This document shows positions 1 through 11,278 of a stretch of 64,000 nt of DNA, piece by piece; the stretch's first letter is position 1; every line of letters begins with the position of its first letter. The notes below the pieces were generated by a model, which saw nothing but the letters and a program-made list of their open reading frames with translations, was not told the origin of the DNA and searched no databases. A program made the position numbers and the translations under genes. The DNA is from Cotesia glomerata (Eukaryota > Arthropoda > Insecta > Hymenoptera > Braconidae): positions 24,252,837 to 24,316,836 of the forward strand of contig NC_058161.1 of the NCBI RefSeq assembly GCF_020080835.1. The letters are read 5' to 3'.

Positions 1-693
1 TATTCGTTAGCATTATGAGCATTCTTCTTGGGGATCTTATACCCGAGGAATGTTCTAGACCTCTTGGGTTTGGAAGTCGTGAGTAATTAATTTATCAATT
101 TGGCCAGTTCATAATTATTAACATCTTAAGATTGGTTTAAATAAATTTACTTCATTAATAAAACATTAATTTAATTTCTGAATATCGAGAATTATTCCAA
201 TCGGCAGCTCACGACCGGTCAAGCGTCAGTCGCATACCCGAGGTCATATTTTCTACGCAGTTACGAACAACGGCGTCCATTTTGAGCGCACAAATTCCTT
301 GTGAATTTTATTACGCAGAAAATATAAAAGTAACAATTGGACTATCATTACAATTTATAACAATTGAATTATCATTTATTAATATAATTTGTTATTGGAA
401 ATTATTTAATTACTTAAAAATATTTTATTTATTGATAATTGGCTACTGAACTTCGACGCAATTTGTTTTGTCGAAACCTCGTTAAAGCGCCGAGATTTCG
501 TGCTTCAGTTTTTCAGAATTTGATTTTGATTATTAGTGTAGATGGATAGGATATTTAAATAAATTACACTCGATGTTTGGGACAACAGGAAGAAATTTAT
601 TGTCCCAGAGAAGGAAAAATTTGATGATCAGATAAAAAAAACTTCCTCGATGATAATTACAAGAAATAAATGTGTGTGAATGTGTAATTGTTG

Positions 694-815
694 TTTAGTC
701 AGGATCTGGCCTGAGCTATTGTTATTTCGTCAGGATAGGACCTGAGCTAGTGTTATTTTGTCAGGAGTTGGCCTGAGCTATTGTTATTTCGTTAGGAAGG
801 ACCTGAGCTATTGTA
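694..815. repeat. About 4 copies of a roughly 32-bp tandem repeat
   Basis: Units of the form GTCAGGA..GGCCTGAGCTATTGTTATTTC repeat about four times with small changes (TCAGGATCT, TCAGGATAG, TCAGGAGTT, TTAGGAAGG). The array lies inside the long LTR. Short open frames nearby are not coding. Confidence 0.75.
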
Positions 816-2133
816 ATAATAACTACCTCTTGGTGAGAATAGCTTAATGCGTATTACTAAATGTAGGCGAATACTGATGACTCTTCTGGAGAGTGCTATT
901 AGATTGTATGTGTGTGAGAGAGAAACGATCAAAGCCAAGGAGGCACAATCAAAACCACGGGCCGTCAATACCCAAAAGAATGAGAGAGAGCTCGGATGTA
1001 TGGCGTTAGTCCGAATTACCGTGTTATTTCTATAAAATTGCGTTTTACCGAAAATAATTGAATTCGTAAATATGATTCGAATGATAGTAAATAAAATGAT
1101 GTTAAACGATCTGATTTTTGAGAATGTTTCAATTGTACTGTATGATGCGTAATATGCGAGAACGATTGCGTGAAAATTATTTCTGATTCAAGGGCCTCAG
1201 AGCAACTGGTGGTACTGGCCACCGCACGAGCGAATTTGTTTTTTCCTATACGGCCCCGATCAGCGCTATACCGTTCTGCGCATCCACCGCAACTTGTCGC
1301 CTACGATGTCTCCCGAAATTGTTCGAGAAAATTCTCGTTGAAGCTAGAGCTAATATATAAATATAGTCATCTGATTTCGTACGCCTACGCTCTCTCTCAA
1401 CAGATATAGATGTAATTGTATAGTACAATACATGCATGATTCTACTCTGCACACACACACACGTTCATGGTCTATCGTATAGGTATGACTCGACTCGACA
1501 CAATTAAGATTGGATAACCCGTGGATAATTTCTCGTGAATTTATTTTACATTGAGATAAATTGTTTTATTAATTATTTATAAATCAAAAAATTCCACGTG
1601 GTCATTTTATATATTGAACTATTGAGGACTAAAATTATTATTTTATTGGAATTATTTATAAAAATATTTAACGGCGTGGATTAAATCCCAGAAAAGTAGT
1701 TAGAATTTTATAAAGAAATATTCTTAAGAATTTATTCAAGATTTAAGAAATAAAATTACGAGTTAAAATTGAAATAAAATTTTACGTCGAATGATCCGGA
1801 AAATTTATTTAATGTTGAGTATTAAACTCGTGTTAATTTTGGAAGAAGTTTAGGCGTCGTTTTAATCTGAAGTTATTGAAGGTTCTGTTTTATCAATAGT
1901 GGAAATTGTTTATGATTTTGATTGCGAGCTAATGACTGGAAAAATTGTAGTAAAGTTAACGTTGTAAGTTTTGGAGTTCAATTTTATAAGTTTGGAAGTA
2001 AAAAGTAAAGTAGAGTCAGTGTGTGTGAAGACGCGTGGGTTATGTGTGTGAAGAAGTGTGGGTTATGTGTGTGTGAGTGTTAACAGCGTTCCTTCGCATA
2101 CGATTAGTCTCTTTGCGGAGTGCTTCGCTGTTG

Positions 2134-2443
2134 TCTAAGAAGTCCTGGTCAGCCGTTAGTTAGGCTGTTAATTTTAAGAAGTTCTGGTCAGCCGTTAGTT
2201 AGGCTGTTAGTTTTAAGAGGTCCTGGTCAGCCGTTAGTTAGGCTGTTAGTTTTAAGATGTTCTGGTCCACCGTTAGTTAGGCTGTTAGTTTTAAGAGGTC
2301 CTAGTCAGCCGTTAGTTAGGCTGTTAGTTTTAAGAGGTCCTGGTCAGCCGTTAGTTAGGCTGTTAATTTTAAGAAGTTCTGGTCAGCTGTTAGTTAGGCT
2401 GTTAGTTTTAAGAGGTCCTGGTCAGCCGTTAGTTAGGCTGTAG
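2134..2443. repeat. 39-bp minisatellite, about 8 copies
   Basis: The unit contains CCTGGTCAGCCGTTAGTTAG and TTTTAAGAGG and repeats every 39 bases. Because 39 is divisible by three it opens a false 107-residue reading frame of 13-residue repeats. It lies inside the long LTR at the window start. Confidence 0.9.
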
Positions 2444-2735
2444 TCTTAAGTTGTTAATTGTAGTGTGAGTGCGTGAGTGATCACAATTTGTTATTTTATA
2501 TGGTTAATAACTATCGATATATTCTTAAATAAAAATTTATTTCTTTCAGATCACCTTCCTCCACTCTCTCTCCCTGTAGATATATTATAAGCTCAGCTCT
2601 GGTTTCCGGTTCCAGGAACCGAGATACAAAATCCTGGTGGCGCCCTTGTTAATTTAGAATCATTTTTGCTAGGTATTGTTTTATTTTATTAAATTAATTA
2701 AGGGGCCAATGAACAGGCATAAAACACCCGTTACA

Positions 2736-3019
2736 AGCTGACCTAGTTGACGTGTCTTTTACACGAAGCTCATCACTAGTTTTTACGATGTTTTGCCACA
2801 TTGTGAGCTGCAGTTGTCATTAGCAACAATTAAAAACTAAGTCGCACATATTGCAAAGCATTCAGTAAGCAACTTTACTTTAAACTGATCAGTTACTAAC
2901 TCGTCAGACGCATCAATGTCGCCTTTGTAAATATATCAACAATTTTCGAAGTTTTAAAACATTTCTCATTTTTAATTGTGCGGAATTAGTTTTTTGAATT
3001 GACCATCAGCATATTAATA
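2736..3019. other. Non-coding stretch upstream of the receptor exon
   Basis: Between the LTR end and the signal-peptide exon I see only unremarkable AT-rich sequence. No convincing core promoter element can be assigned. Confidence 0.4.
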
Positions 3020-3130
3020 ATGCAACTGATTAAAATTATTTTATGCTGCTGTTGCGTATTTAGTGGTCACTTTTCAAATGGAAGCAGCATTCACAGTTCA
3101 AAAATCAAATCACGCCTCATCAATCATACG
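3020..3130 (+). CDS. First coding exon of a secreted or membrane protein, probably ionotropic receptor
   Basis: An ATG at 3020 opens 37 codons ending exactly at a GTGAGT splice donor (3131). The peptide is a classical signal sequence: MQLIK, then a hydrophobic run IILCCCCVF, then small polar residues. It is too short for a gene-finder length cut-off. The next recognisable coding block on the same strand, at 4121-4547, matches the N-terminal domain of insect ionotropic receptors, which begin with signal peptides, so I assign this as exon 1 of that gene. The join is not proved: this exon ends in phase 0 while the 4121 exon seems to need a phase-1 partner, so an exon may be missing or lost. Confidence 0.5.
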
Positions 3131-3168
3131 GTGAGTCGATTATTTTGCACGCCTTGAGCTCAAGCGTA

Positions 3169-3661
3169 ACTAATAATTTTTTCTCGCATATTCTATAAAC
3201 TCACATTAAGATGATCCTCTCCACATTCCTTTCTCAATCCTTTCCTACCAATATCCTGTTACGTGAATGTGGAACGCTTCACGTAATAATTACCGTAACT
3301 CCTATTCTTTTCCGCATAACAGCATTATTTATATTTGTAAAAATTCTTGCCGTAAGATGGACGGTGTGGCTTAATGTATATAGAATAAGCGAATGGAAAT
3401 TTAGTATAGACCGGATAGCTCAAATAGTAGAGTAGCCGACATGTCTTCGGAAGGTTCTGGGTTCGAATCCCAGTCCGAGCTATCTAATAATTTTTTCTCG
3501 CATATTCTATAAACTCACATTAAGATGATCCTCTCCACATTCCTTTCTCAATCCTTTCCTACCAATATCCTGTTACGTGAATGTGGAACGCTTCACGTAA
3601 TAATTACCGTAACTCCTATTCTTTCCCGCTTCACAGCATTACTTATATTTGTATTACTCGA
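3169..3661 (+). repeat. tRNA-derived SINE, direct dimer
   Basis: A block of about 175 bp starting CTAATAATTTTTTCTCGCAT occurs at 3169-3345 and again at 3484-3660, almost identical, with a 315-bp period. Between the copies at 3410-3482 is a tRNA-like head: an A-box-like TAGCTCAAATAGTAGAG and a perfect B box GGTTCGAATCC with a T-arm CTGGG/CCCAG. The acceptor arms pair in only about 5 of 7 positions and the anticodon loop lacks U33, so this is a SINE head rather than a working tRNA gene. It lies in the putative intron of the receptor gene. Confidence 0.65.
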
Positions 3662-3814
3662 GAATTACTAGGTAATTTTTTTTTTAATTTCAATATTTGT
3701 TAACCTTTGTTAAAATTGCTTATTATTCTTGCAAATTTGATAAAAAACTTTGTTCATTACGCATCGATCATAAACACGATTCACATTACTGGTAGTTATT
3801 ACAAATTCTTCAAG

Positions 3815-3895
3815 TAAGCCTCGTAGGTAAACAGGTAATGAATTAGTCTTTCAAGCGTCAGGTCCCAGGTTCGATTCCCGCGCTCGCCGTTGTTT
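3815..3895 (+). repeat. Second tRNA-like SINE head
   Basis: The B box GGTTCGATTCC sits in CCCAGGTTCGATTCCCGCGC, preceded by a degenerate D-arm region and followed by a T run (3892-3900) that would stop RNA polymerase III. Its sequence differs from the SINE head at 3410. No body or target duplication could be delimited. Confidence 0.4.
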
Positions 3896-3904
3896 TTTTT
3901 TACG

Positions 3905-4112
3905 GAAATAATTCTATATAATTATATAGGGCCATTTTTCGTATATAATTATGTATGAGTATATATAATTATATATAATCTTTTTTACTCAGGAAATTTA
4001 AAGATCTGACCAGATCTGATTATATCTGACCAGATCTCGTCAGATAGAGACAATGTAAAGATCTGGCCAGATCTGTTTATATATGGCCAGATCTCATCCG
4101 TTTTTCCCGGGA
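3905..4112. repeat. AT-rich leader plus palindromic-word array (word AGATCTG..CAGATCT)
   Basis: A leader with TATATAGGGCCATTTTTCG and poly-AT is followed by TTTTTTACTCAGG, then repeated self-complementary words built on AGATCTGACCAGATCTG and AGATCTGGCCAGATCTG, then TTTTTCCCGGG. The reverse complement of 34441-34650 has the same order of parts but a different word. It ends immediately before the acceptor of the receptor exon at 4121. Confidence 0.65.
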
Positions 4113-4120
4113 AGTTGCAG

Positions 4121-4547
4121 GTGAGAACATCGAAAATGGAAATCCGCTGATTATCATAAATGGTGATCAGAGACGGAAGCAAATTGAAGGATTTCTTCTC
4201 AGATACTCTACGTACATCCTCAGATTTGAATCTCTGCAGAAACTGGTACCACTGATTTTTGGATTGATGGGCTCAACAATCTGGAACATCAAGTCGCCAA
4301 TTTTTATACTTGACATTTCTGAAGGGACGCATGATGTAAACGCTTTTATGGTTCTTGATTTTCTTGGAAGCCTCGATATTTTAATATCATACTATGTACG
4401 TTATGATATTAAAAAAGATTCAACCATGGTACACTCTGAACCCTTACACACAATACGCTCCGACACCTTGGAATCAAGTTAAATTTGCAAATACCAATGG
4501 CAATCGTAAGACGAAGTCGACGCTATACAGTCTGCTGTATCCGAAAG
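4121..4547 (+). pseudogene. Ionotropic receptor, N-terminal-domain exon, frameshifted
   Basis: After an acceptor-like TTGCAG at 4115-4120 the frame starting G-E-N-I-E-N runs without stops for about 100 codons. It contains the block LIFGLMGSTIWNIKSPIFIL, typical of the amino-terminal domain of insect ionotropic receptors. Near 4425 the similarity changes frame and continues as WYTLNPYTQYAPTPWNQV and a K-x-TLYSLLYPKG segment, matching the conserved NPY-x-(A)P-x-PW block of the family. It ends at AAAG followed by a GTAATC donor (4548). One indel between the two frames breaks the gene. I found no further exons downstream before 5204, and no ligand-binding or pore segment here. Family assignment is strong from these motifs; subfamily is unknown. 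Confidence 0.65.
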
Positions 4548-5203
4548 GTAATCATCAAGTTTTATAAATTATTCACAATAAAAAGCGAATGTATCATTGA
4601 TCCAATTACAGTGAGCTCCCTCTAGAGTTACTCGCTCTGAATGTTTTCGTTTTCCAACGGTTACAAGATACATTCGTTCAAGACGCGTGCATATTCTTCT
4701 ACCCTGTTTTATAAATACCCTGTATCAGAATCGAGAGATTAAGCGTGCCTATTAAATGTATGTCGAAGTTTGTATTTTTATTGCGCATACAGAATGCGAA
4801 ACGGGGAATAAGTGGGGTAGGGCGGGGCTAGTTGATCGTAGGGGCAAGTTGTGCAATCGAAATATCTCGAAAACTAAGCAACTTACAACAAAAGTATAAA
4901 TAGTGAAAAGAAAGGGTTACGAGAGGAGAACACATCACGCAAACGTCAACTGCCGTTCGATGTTTAGACTAACTGACAAAACGTTTTCTTTTTTTTTTTG
5001 CGTCAAAAAAAAAAACAGGTCTTTAGAATTTTTCTCCTACACTCGCGTAAAAATGCTATTTCGTGATCACGAAAGTATTCAAAGATGACTTAATGTTTGC
5101 CCTTTCAATTATATATGATTGTTTATTCTTAATTCTTATCATTCTTTTATATATAGGAAGTTTATCTTCATGATTTAATTAAATTGAACTTGATTCAAAT
5201 TAA
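4548..5203. other. No gene recognised
   Basis: The stretch contains GTTTTATAAATACCCTGTATCAG, which resembles scattered repeat ends, and a run of A and T around 4990-5015. I see no exon with credible splice sites or protein motif. Confidence 0.4.
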
Positions 5204-5351
5204 TTTTTAACTTCCCGCCAAGAAAATTAAAGATTTTCAAAAATCGGGAAGTTATTGTTTTCACCCCGTTTTACGAAAATCGAGTTTTCATCGAATCTCG
5301 ATGTTTCGAGGTCCTAGGAAGCTTCCCTGACTATTCCCACGAGGTTATCAC

Positions 5352-5397
5352 TGTGTCTGTGTGTGTGTCTGTGTGTGTGTCTGTGTGTCTGTGTGTA

Positions 5398-5411
<14 letters not shown>
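5352..5411. repeat. (GT)n microsatellite, left half
   Basis: An imperfect GT/TCTGTG tract that abuts the poly-A tail (as T run 5412-5431) of the inserted retrotransposon. Its other half is at 10502-10588. Confidence 0.9.
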
Positions 5412-5428
<17 letters not shown>

Positions 5429-5672
5429 TTTGTTTTAAGGGGGGGAATCCTTTTTACGGATTCTAGGCATAGTTGTTTGGCCTGGATAAGTGGCGACTCG
5501 ACGCAGTGTCATACTAAAACTCGACGCTAGCGCCCCTACCCACTAAACCCGAAACCCCTTTTCCTCTTTCCCCTAATCCCTCATGGAAACCGCCGTTAGG
5601 CATTACTTCGTGAGGGGAGGATCTAGCTACTGCTCTTTCTTCTGGTAGCTAAGGTGTTATTTTACCTTTCTT

Positions 5673-8649
5673 CTAGTTGTTGTCATTTGCTCTTCTTCTT
5701 TCGATGGAACGCAAGTCTATAAAGACTTCTGTTGCAAATGTGCTGATGGCGTTCCAGGAGGCTCTTGATGACAACATTGCTTCTACTATTGTCTCTGGTT
5801 GGATTTTCTTCTTTAGGATCATCTCCAGCTCATCTCGCTGTGGGTAAAATCGTGGGCACTCAAAGAAAACGTGCTCCGTATCTTCATTGATTCCTGGGCA
5901 GGACGGGCACTCCGGTGAATCATCATGCTTGAAGCGGTGAAGATACGTCCGAAAATATCCATGTCCTGACAACAACTGCGTCAGATAGTAATTGACCTCG
6001 CCATGACTTCGGTTTAGCTAAACGTCGATCTTCGGTATGAGACGGTGTGTCCATCTCCCTATTGTCGCGGCGTCCCACTGCGATTGCCATCGTGCGATGC
6101 TGTTCTGCCGTTCTTCAGCTCTGAGTTCCTCGGCACTTTGTGTGGTTGTCCTCTGTCGTTGGTAAAGGTTCCGTCTTTCCTCAGCTAGGACTCTGAGCGG
6201 CAAAGTTCCAGAAATGACACACACTGCTTCCTCTGATATTGTTCGAAAGGTGCTTGCAACTCGTAGGGCACTCATACGATATATTGGTTCAGCTTTTCTC
6301 CATGAATCTTGCACCTTAAGTGCGTCAGCCCAAATGGATATTCCATAGGTGAGCACCGATGTGACTACTGATGACAATAGTAGCCTCCTGCTCTGCTTTG
6401 GGCCTCCGACGTTCGGCATCAATCGTGCGAGACTAGCTCTCACTACTGACGCTTTCGTACAGACGTGTTCCACTTGCTGCTTGAAGTTGAGTCGGGCATC
6501 AAGCATCACTCCCAGATATCGTATATGAGGTTGTGATGTGATTTCTCGGTCACCGACTTTTAGCTCAATTGTTTCAACTTCTTTTCGGCTGGTAATAAGC
6601 ACTGCTTCGGTCTTCTGCTTGGCCAGTTGTAGGTTCACTGTATCCATCCACTGGTTGATCTTCTCAAAAGTGATGTCAAACAGATGTTGAATCTCGTCGA
6701 GGTGTTTGGCGACGATCACTGCGGCAACATCATCCGCATACGCTACCAGTTTGACACATCTTGGAAGCTTCAGTCTCAGGAGCCCGTCATACATGATATT
6801 CCACAGAAGTGGACCAAGAACAGAGCCCTGTGGCACACCACCGGTTATATCATACTCTTTCGGACCATTCTTTGTATCGTATTTCAGCACTCTATCTGTA
6901 AAATAGCTAATCACTAGTCTGCGAAGATATGTTGGCATGTTCTTCTCGTCGAGAGCTTGCATGATGCAGTCCCAATTAGCGGAATTGAAAGCATTTTTGA
7001 TGTCCAAGGCAGCCACCAGGCAGTACTTCTTCGTTCCACCCTTCCATCTAGTTCCTGCGATTGCCTCTTTGGCCGTATTAACAACCAGGTTGATCGCGTC
7101 CAGGGTTGATCGTCCTTTCCGGAATCCATACTGGTTGTCTGCCAAGAGTGGGTCGACTACTGCATCTATTTGCTGATGGATGATACGCTCAAATATCTTA
7201 CCCGCCGTATCTAGCATGTAGAGTGGTCGGTAAGATGACGGTTCTTCTGGCGGTTTCTTTCCTTTAGATAAAAGTACTAACCGTTGCTGTTTCCACTTAC
7301 GAGGAAAAGTCCCCTCCTTGAGGCATGCGTTGTAAGCGTCTAGAAATAATGTTGGTGCTGCCTTTATGATGGTTTTCAAGGCTATATTAGGGATTCCGTC
7401 CAATCCCGGCGCTTTATTATTTCCTACCCGATTACAGGCCTCCAACAATTCTTCTTCAGTGACAGGTGGAATGTCGTCCAGTTCATCTTGCGTTGACTGA
7501 TAATTGAGACTGTGTTGCTGTGGAAACAGCGCAGTGACGATTTTCTGAAGGAGTTGGGGACACGTAGGTGACAGCATTTGTTGTTTCTTCAGGTGCGTCA
7601 TGATCACCTTATACGGCCGACCCCACACGTCTTTGTCGACTTCGTATATGAGCTCTTTCCAGCATCTTCTTTTGCTCTCTTTTATGGCCTTATTAAGTTC
7701 ACGACGAGCTTTTTTGTACTCTGCGATCAGCACTGCAGAGTTAGGTCGTTGATAGCCACGCTGTGATATTCTTCTCGTTCGATGACACTCTTTACGGAGG
7801 TTGCTGATATGATCATTCCACCAGTGTACCGCAGGTCTTAAATTCATAACACGTTTCAGGCATACTGGCATCACAAGCTTGTGTTACTCGCATCATCAGG
7901 GCCTTAGTATTTTCTCCTGCACATCCAGTCTCTATCGGATCACTATCGAGGGCTGTTAGCAATACTTCTGGGTTAAGAGATTTTACCTTCCAACCGACGG
8001 TGTTAAATTGCTTGATAGGCCCCCTGAGGTTCTGGTCGTTTGACGTTTCCCGGAGTATCGCATGATGGTTACTGGCAGTGTATATGTCCAGTACCTTCCA
8101 GTTAGTGTTACCTTTAGCAAGGCTGGTACTGACAAAAGTGACGTCTACAATCGAGCTTGCGTCACCTTTGGTGTAGGTCGGCGTGTCACCACTGTTGAGC
8201 AAGACTACACCTAGTGTAGAAAGAGCTTCTAGCAGCTCTCTTCCTCGTGCATTAGTCTGCTTACTGCCCCAGTCCACTGCCCAGGCGTTAAAGTCCCCGG
8301 CTATTGCTACTGGATGATGTTGCTTCGCGTCCTCGGTCAGTCGATCCAAGAAGTCAGTAAACTCAGCAATTGAGATGCTAGGTGGTGCGTAGCAGCTGTA
8401 AAAACGGATGCCATCTACTGATGCTGCTACAAAGCCAGCGCTGCCATTGGTAGCTACACTCTGGAAAGGGAGCTTACCACATGCCCAGATCACAGCTTTC
8501 GTGGTGATGTCCGTCTCCCAAGGTTGTCCAGCTAAATGTTTATATGGCTCCGATAAAAGCACAACGTCAAGCTTTAATTCCCGTATTGTCTGCATAAGCA
8601 GGTCATGCGCAGCTTCGCAGTGATTGATGTTAAGCTGCAGTATCCTCAT
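5673..8649 (-). pseudogene. R1-clade ORF2: APE endonuclease and reverse transcriptase, two lesions
   Basis: ATG at 8649 opens an exonuclease/endonuclease/phosphatase fold: MRILQLNINHC at the N-terminus and catalytic GDFNAWAVDWG near residue 120. Between about 7813 and 7874 a one-base frameshift separates it from the reverse transcriptase. The RT has ALDIKNAFNSANW (first Asp), GGVPQGSVLGPLLWN and the catalytic YADD box (near 6735). After residue V at 6018 a TAG stands where a Trp is likely. The frame then continues to 5673 with the C-terminal zinc finger CPSC..H..C. The enzyme nicks the target and copies its own RNA from the nick. Apart from these two lesions the frame is open, so the copy is young. 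Confidence 0.88.
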
Positions 8650-9995
8650 GTTCGTTTATTTTTCAGCTTCTGGAGTGCTTCTTGGAAGACTGGGCATCGG
8701 CCAGACCGGTGAGCAGTGTCCTGAGAGCCAGGTTTTTCCGCACATAACGCACATTTCACTTTATTTAGGCATTGAGCAGCTTGATGACCTGTTTGCCCAC
8801 ATTTGATGCAAAGCCCAGATCGGTCGACTTCGCTTTTACATTGGGCAGTAGTGTACCCAAATTGCCAGCACTTATAGCATCGTAGTGGTGTCTTAACTGC
8901 TCTGACACGGCAATTTACCCAGCCAATCCTTATTTTGCCTGTCTTTCCGAGTATCTTCTGCACTATTGCTGCTGGCAATCGTACCGAAGCAGTTTGAGTA
9001 CCTCTGTAGGCCGGACGAATTTTAATGACATCTTCAGGTATTTCGTAGTCATTTCCAGCTGCCTCTTGTAAGGTCTTCCGGACATCGTCTTTAGTTGTTT
9101 CGTCGTCAATGTCCCGGATTTCAAGCTATTCCTCTGGGCCTTTACAGATGACTTGCGCTTCTTCTTTAAGGATGCTCTTGATGGTCTTCAGCAAGGCTTG
9201 TCCTTTGTCTGCGGTCTTTCTGGAAAGCGTTATGAGCATATTCCCATCATTCGTCTTTTGAACCTTGTCAACGACGTCACGGGTCTGATTTGGTGGGACA
9301 TCTTTTTTAATCTGACGCAGTATCTTCGCATATTTTGCCTTCTCAACGGGTCGAATAATTAAGGCATCTGGTTTGGTGAATTTTCGCGGTTTTTTCCGCT
9401 TAGGCTCCGGCCGAGATTTGTTCACCGGTTGTTTTGTTAACCGCTCTCTCGCTTGCTCCTTCTTCTCCTTCTTGGATTGGACCTTCTGCCATTCAGTTAC
9501 CTCTTTTTTTCCGGCGTTCTGCACTGCCGTGTTTTTCGGAGGGCTTGGTTTCAGGTCTTTTTTCTTCACAACTTGGCTGATCGTTGGGTCGGGAGGAGAT
9601 CGATCTTTTCTCTTAGTTGATTTGCTGCTAGTTCTGCTTCTGTCTTCCGCGACTGATTCACCGTCACCTTCGGCTCCAGTGTCCATTGCTTCTTCATTCA
9701 CGACAGTTGCTTGAATGGTTCTCTCCGGTGCAGTGCGAGAAGTGCCTCGTACTGTTAAACGCCATTCTTCATCAAGTTTCTTGAATCTCTGGAGGGCATT
9801 GGCTACGCTGGTCGTCTTGGTCTTAATCTCCTTGTGGATATTGACCTTAGGTTGGACGAAGTCATTTAGCTCACTGGTCAGCTTTTCAAGGCGTTCCAAC
9901 GCTTGCGACCGCTTCATTTCAGCGCTTGCTTTAATCGTTGCTTGTTGGGCATGAGGCCCGTTTTCACTATTGTTGTTTTCCTGAATTTTACTCAT
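8646..9995 (-). pseudogene. R1-clade ORF1 (Gag-like nucleic-acid-binding protein), one stop
   Basis: The frame starts ATG at 9995. An N-terminal half has alternating charged helices (coiled-coil-like), then a Lys/Ser/Pro-rich basic middle, then a second folded part. It is interrupted by a single in-frame TAG at 9126-9128 and continues in the same frame to 8646 with the zinc-knuckle region: CYKCWQFGYTTAQC (the usual His is Tyr), then a canonical CIKCGQTGHQAAQC, then CALC. Such proteins coat the element RNA and form the ribonucleoprotein. The stop codon TGA overlaps the ORF2 start as ATGA (8646-8649), suggesting translation by termination-reinitiation. About 450 codons in total. Confidence 0.85.
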
Positions 9996-10501
9996 ACTTT
10001 TATATTTACCAGCGCATCGTACGGAGTGGAGCGGGTTGTCATAACTAGGAACGGGTGTACCCTTGGAGATAGTACTCCTACCCCAGTTCCCTGAGACTTA
10101 GCCGACACTTAGCCAGTCCTGGAATACACGGACGGACTAGACTCGCTCGGAGCGGTGAAGATTCCGATCTCTAACACTCACTGCGGACTTCCTGATCAAG
10201 GCCCGAAGTGGCTGGCTCCTGATCCACTGCTGCAACTTACACCTCGGCAGAACAAGCGCACATCAGCCGTGGCCTGCATCGTCGGAAACTACGACACGAG
10301 GTTCCGGTCACTCCCAGTGGGTCACAGCAGGAAACGATCGTCTTGTTAGGTCAGTTAGTGTGACCAACCCATTAAAGGGGAGTTTTGTCCATGGGAACGT
10401 ATTTTATTTGGCTCCTACCCTCTGTACCAGGTACAGCTAGCGTTCTCCCATCCGCTACGGGGAGACGCGCCTGGTAGCAAATTCTCCTCTGCCCCAAGTA
10501 T

Positions 10502-10588
<87 letters not shown>
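10502..10588. repeat. (GT)n microsatellite, right half
   Basis: About 43 near-perfect GT units follow directly after the 5-prime end of the inserted retrotransposon. Confidence 0.95.
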
Positions 10589-10592
<4 letters not shown>

Positions 10593-11278
10593 TATGTGAT
10601 CCGCTTATAACTTTTGAACGACTGATCCGATTTTATCGCGGTTGGTGCTACTTGAAAGGGCTTGGCCGAAATTAGGTTTTGGGTATAATGTGGACTGATT
10701 CGGATCAATAGATTTTGAGAAATCTTAAAAAATCTAAGAAAAAAATTTTTTTCAAATGGTTTTTTTTTATAACTTTTAAACCGCTTCACCGATCAATTCC
10801 AAAAACTTATCAGCTCTAGACAATAAAAAACCACGTCGATCGCCACCAAGCTAGTCGAAATCGGTTAATTCGTTCGAGAGATATCGTGATCGAAAGAAAA
10901 CCGAAAAAAATGTTTTTTCGAAATTACTCTGAAATTTTTAATCGGTTTAATTAATTAAAACTTAAAAATTCTTTATGGAGCTTATAAAACTGCGTCGAAT
11001 GCCGCCAACCGCGTGAAATTCGGTTGATCCATTCAAAAGTTATTGCGGTTTGAAAATTCCAAAAGTAGTGTTCTATGAAACTTCTATCAGACTTTTCAGC
11101 TCGAAGAGCTCAAATGCATAGAAATACTATCTCTTTGAACTCAGTGAGCTCAAAATATCACATAAATTATATTTTGAGCTCAAAAATTTCAAAAACGTCA
11201 TAAGTACAATTTTAAGCACCCAGGTATGGAATTAGCAGGAAGTTGCAGGGATGACCTTTAGGGTGAACCGTTTTACTA

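Larger units (their letters stand above)
1..2735 (-). mobile_element. Long terminal repeat, truncated by window edge (same broad family as 13740-15710)
   Basis: Read on the minus strand this begins TGTAACGGG at 2735. About 90 nt further in comes GGCGCCACCAGGATTTT followed by a CTCGGTT-like block. The repeat at 13740 starts TGTAACGGGG and has GGCGCCACTGGGATTTT at a similar depth, so the two are related. The interior is AT-rich, non-coding and carries two tandem arrays (694-815 and 2134-2443), like the tandem repeats inside the other copy. The far end (expected to end in TTACA or similar) is not visible, so it lies left of base 1 or has decayed. No gag or pol is seen. A Ty3/gypsy-like LTR is the best guess; the GGCGCC block resembles a primer-binding site in reverse, so the orientation is uncertain. 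Confidence 0.5.
5412..10498 (-). mobile_element. R1-clade non-LTR retrotransposon in an (AC)n target, near full length
   Basis: On the minus strand the element runs from CTTGGGGCAGAGG at 10498 through a 5-prime leader of about 500 nt, ORF1, ORF2 and a 3-prime UTR to a poly-A run at 5431-5412. It is flanked on both sides by (AC)n. R1-clade families such as Waldo and Mino are known to insert into ACAY or AC microsatellites, and this copy fits that habit. It has only three visible lesions: one stop in ORF1, one frameshift and one stop in ORF2. Length is about 5.09 kb. Confidence 0.88.
5204..11274 (+). repeat. Family A non-autonomous repeat, copy 1, split by an R1-type element
   Basis: It begins TTTTTAACTTCCCGCCAAG (5204) and continues with a block shared with the copies at 11279, 29784-29950 (reversed) and 38610. 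A (GT)n tract follows at 5352-5411. It resumes after the retrotransposon with (GT)n at 10502-10588 and about 680 bp containing diverged internal repeats such as ATAACTTTTGAACG and CACGTCGATCGCCACCAAG, GAGCTC-flanked hairpins, then CAGGAAGTTGCAGGGATGAC and AGGGTGAACCGTTTT at 11274. Both ends carry a GGGAAGTT or AACTTCCC motif. No coding sequence belongs to it. Superfamily not recognised. Confidence 0.7.

Noticed and set aside
2120..2443. 107-residue frame with Leu/Val/Arg-rich 13-residue repeats
   Set aside because: It is the translation of a 39-bp minisatellite; the unit length happens to be divisible by three.
3410..3482. A functional tRNA gene
   Set aside because: A and B boxes are good, but the acceptor stem has mismatches, U33 is absent, and the head is joined to a repeated body. 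It is a SINE.
9373..9954. Plus-strand frames opposite R1 ORF1
   Set aside because: Antisense shadows of the Lys/Ser-rich ORF1 with no motif.
10415..10789. 124-residue frame with a His-Thr run
   Set aside because: It is a translation of the (GT)n microsatellite on the other strand.
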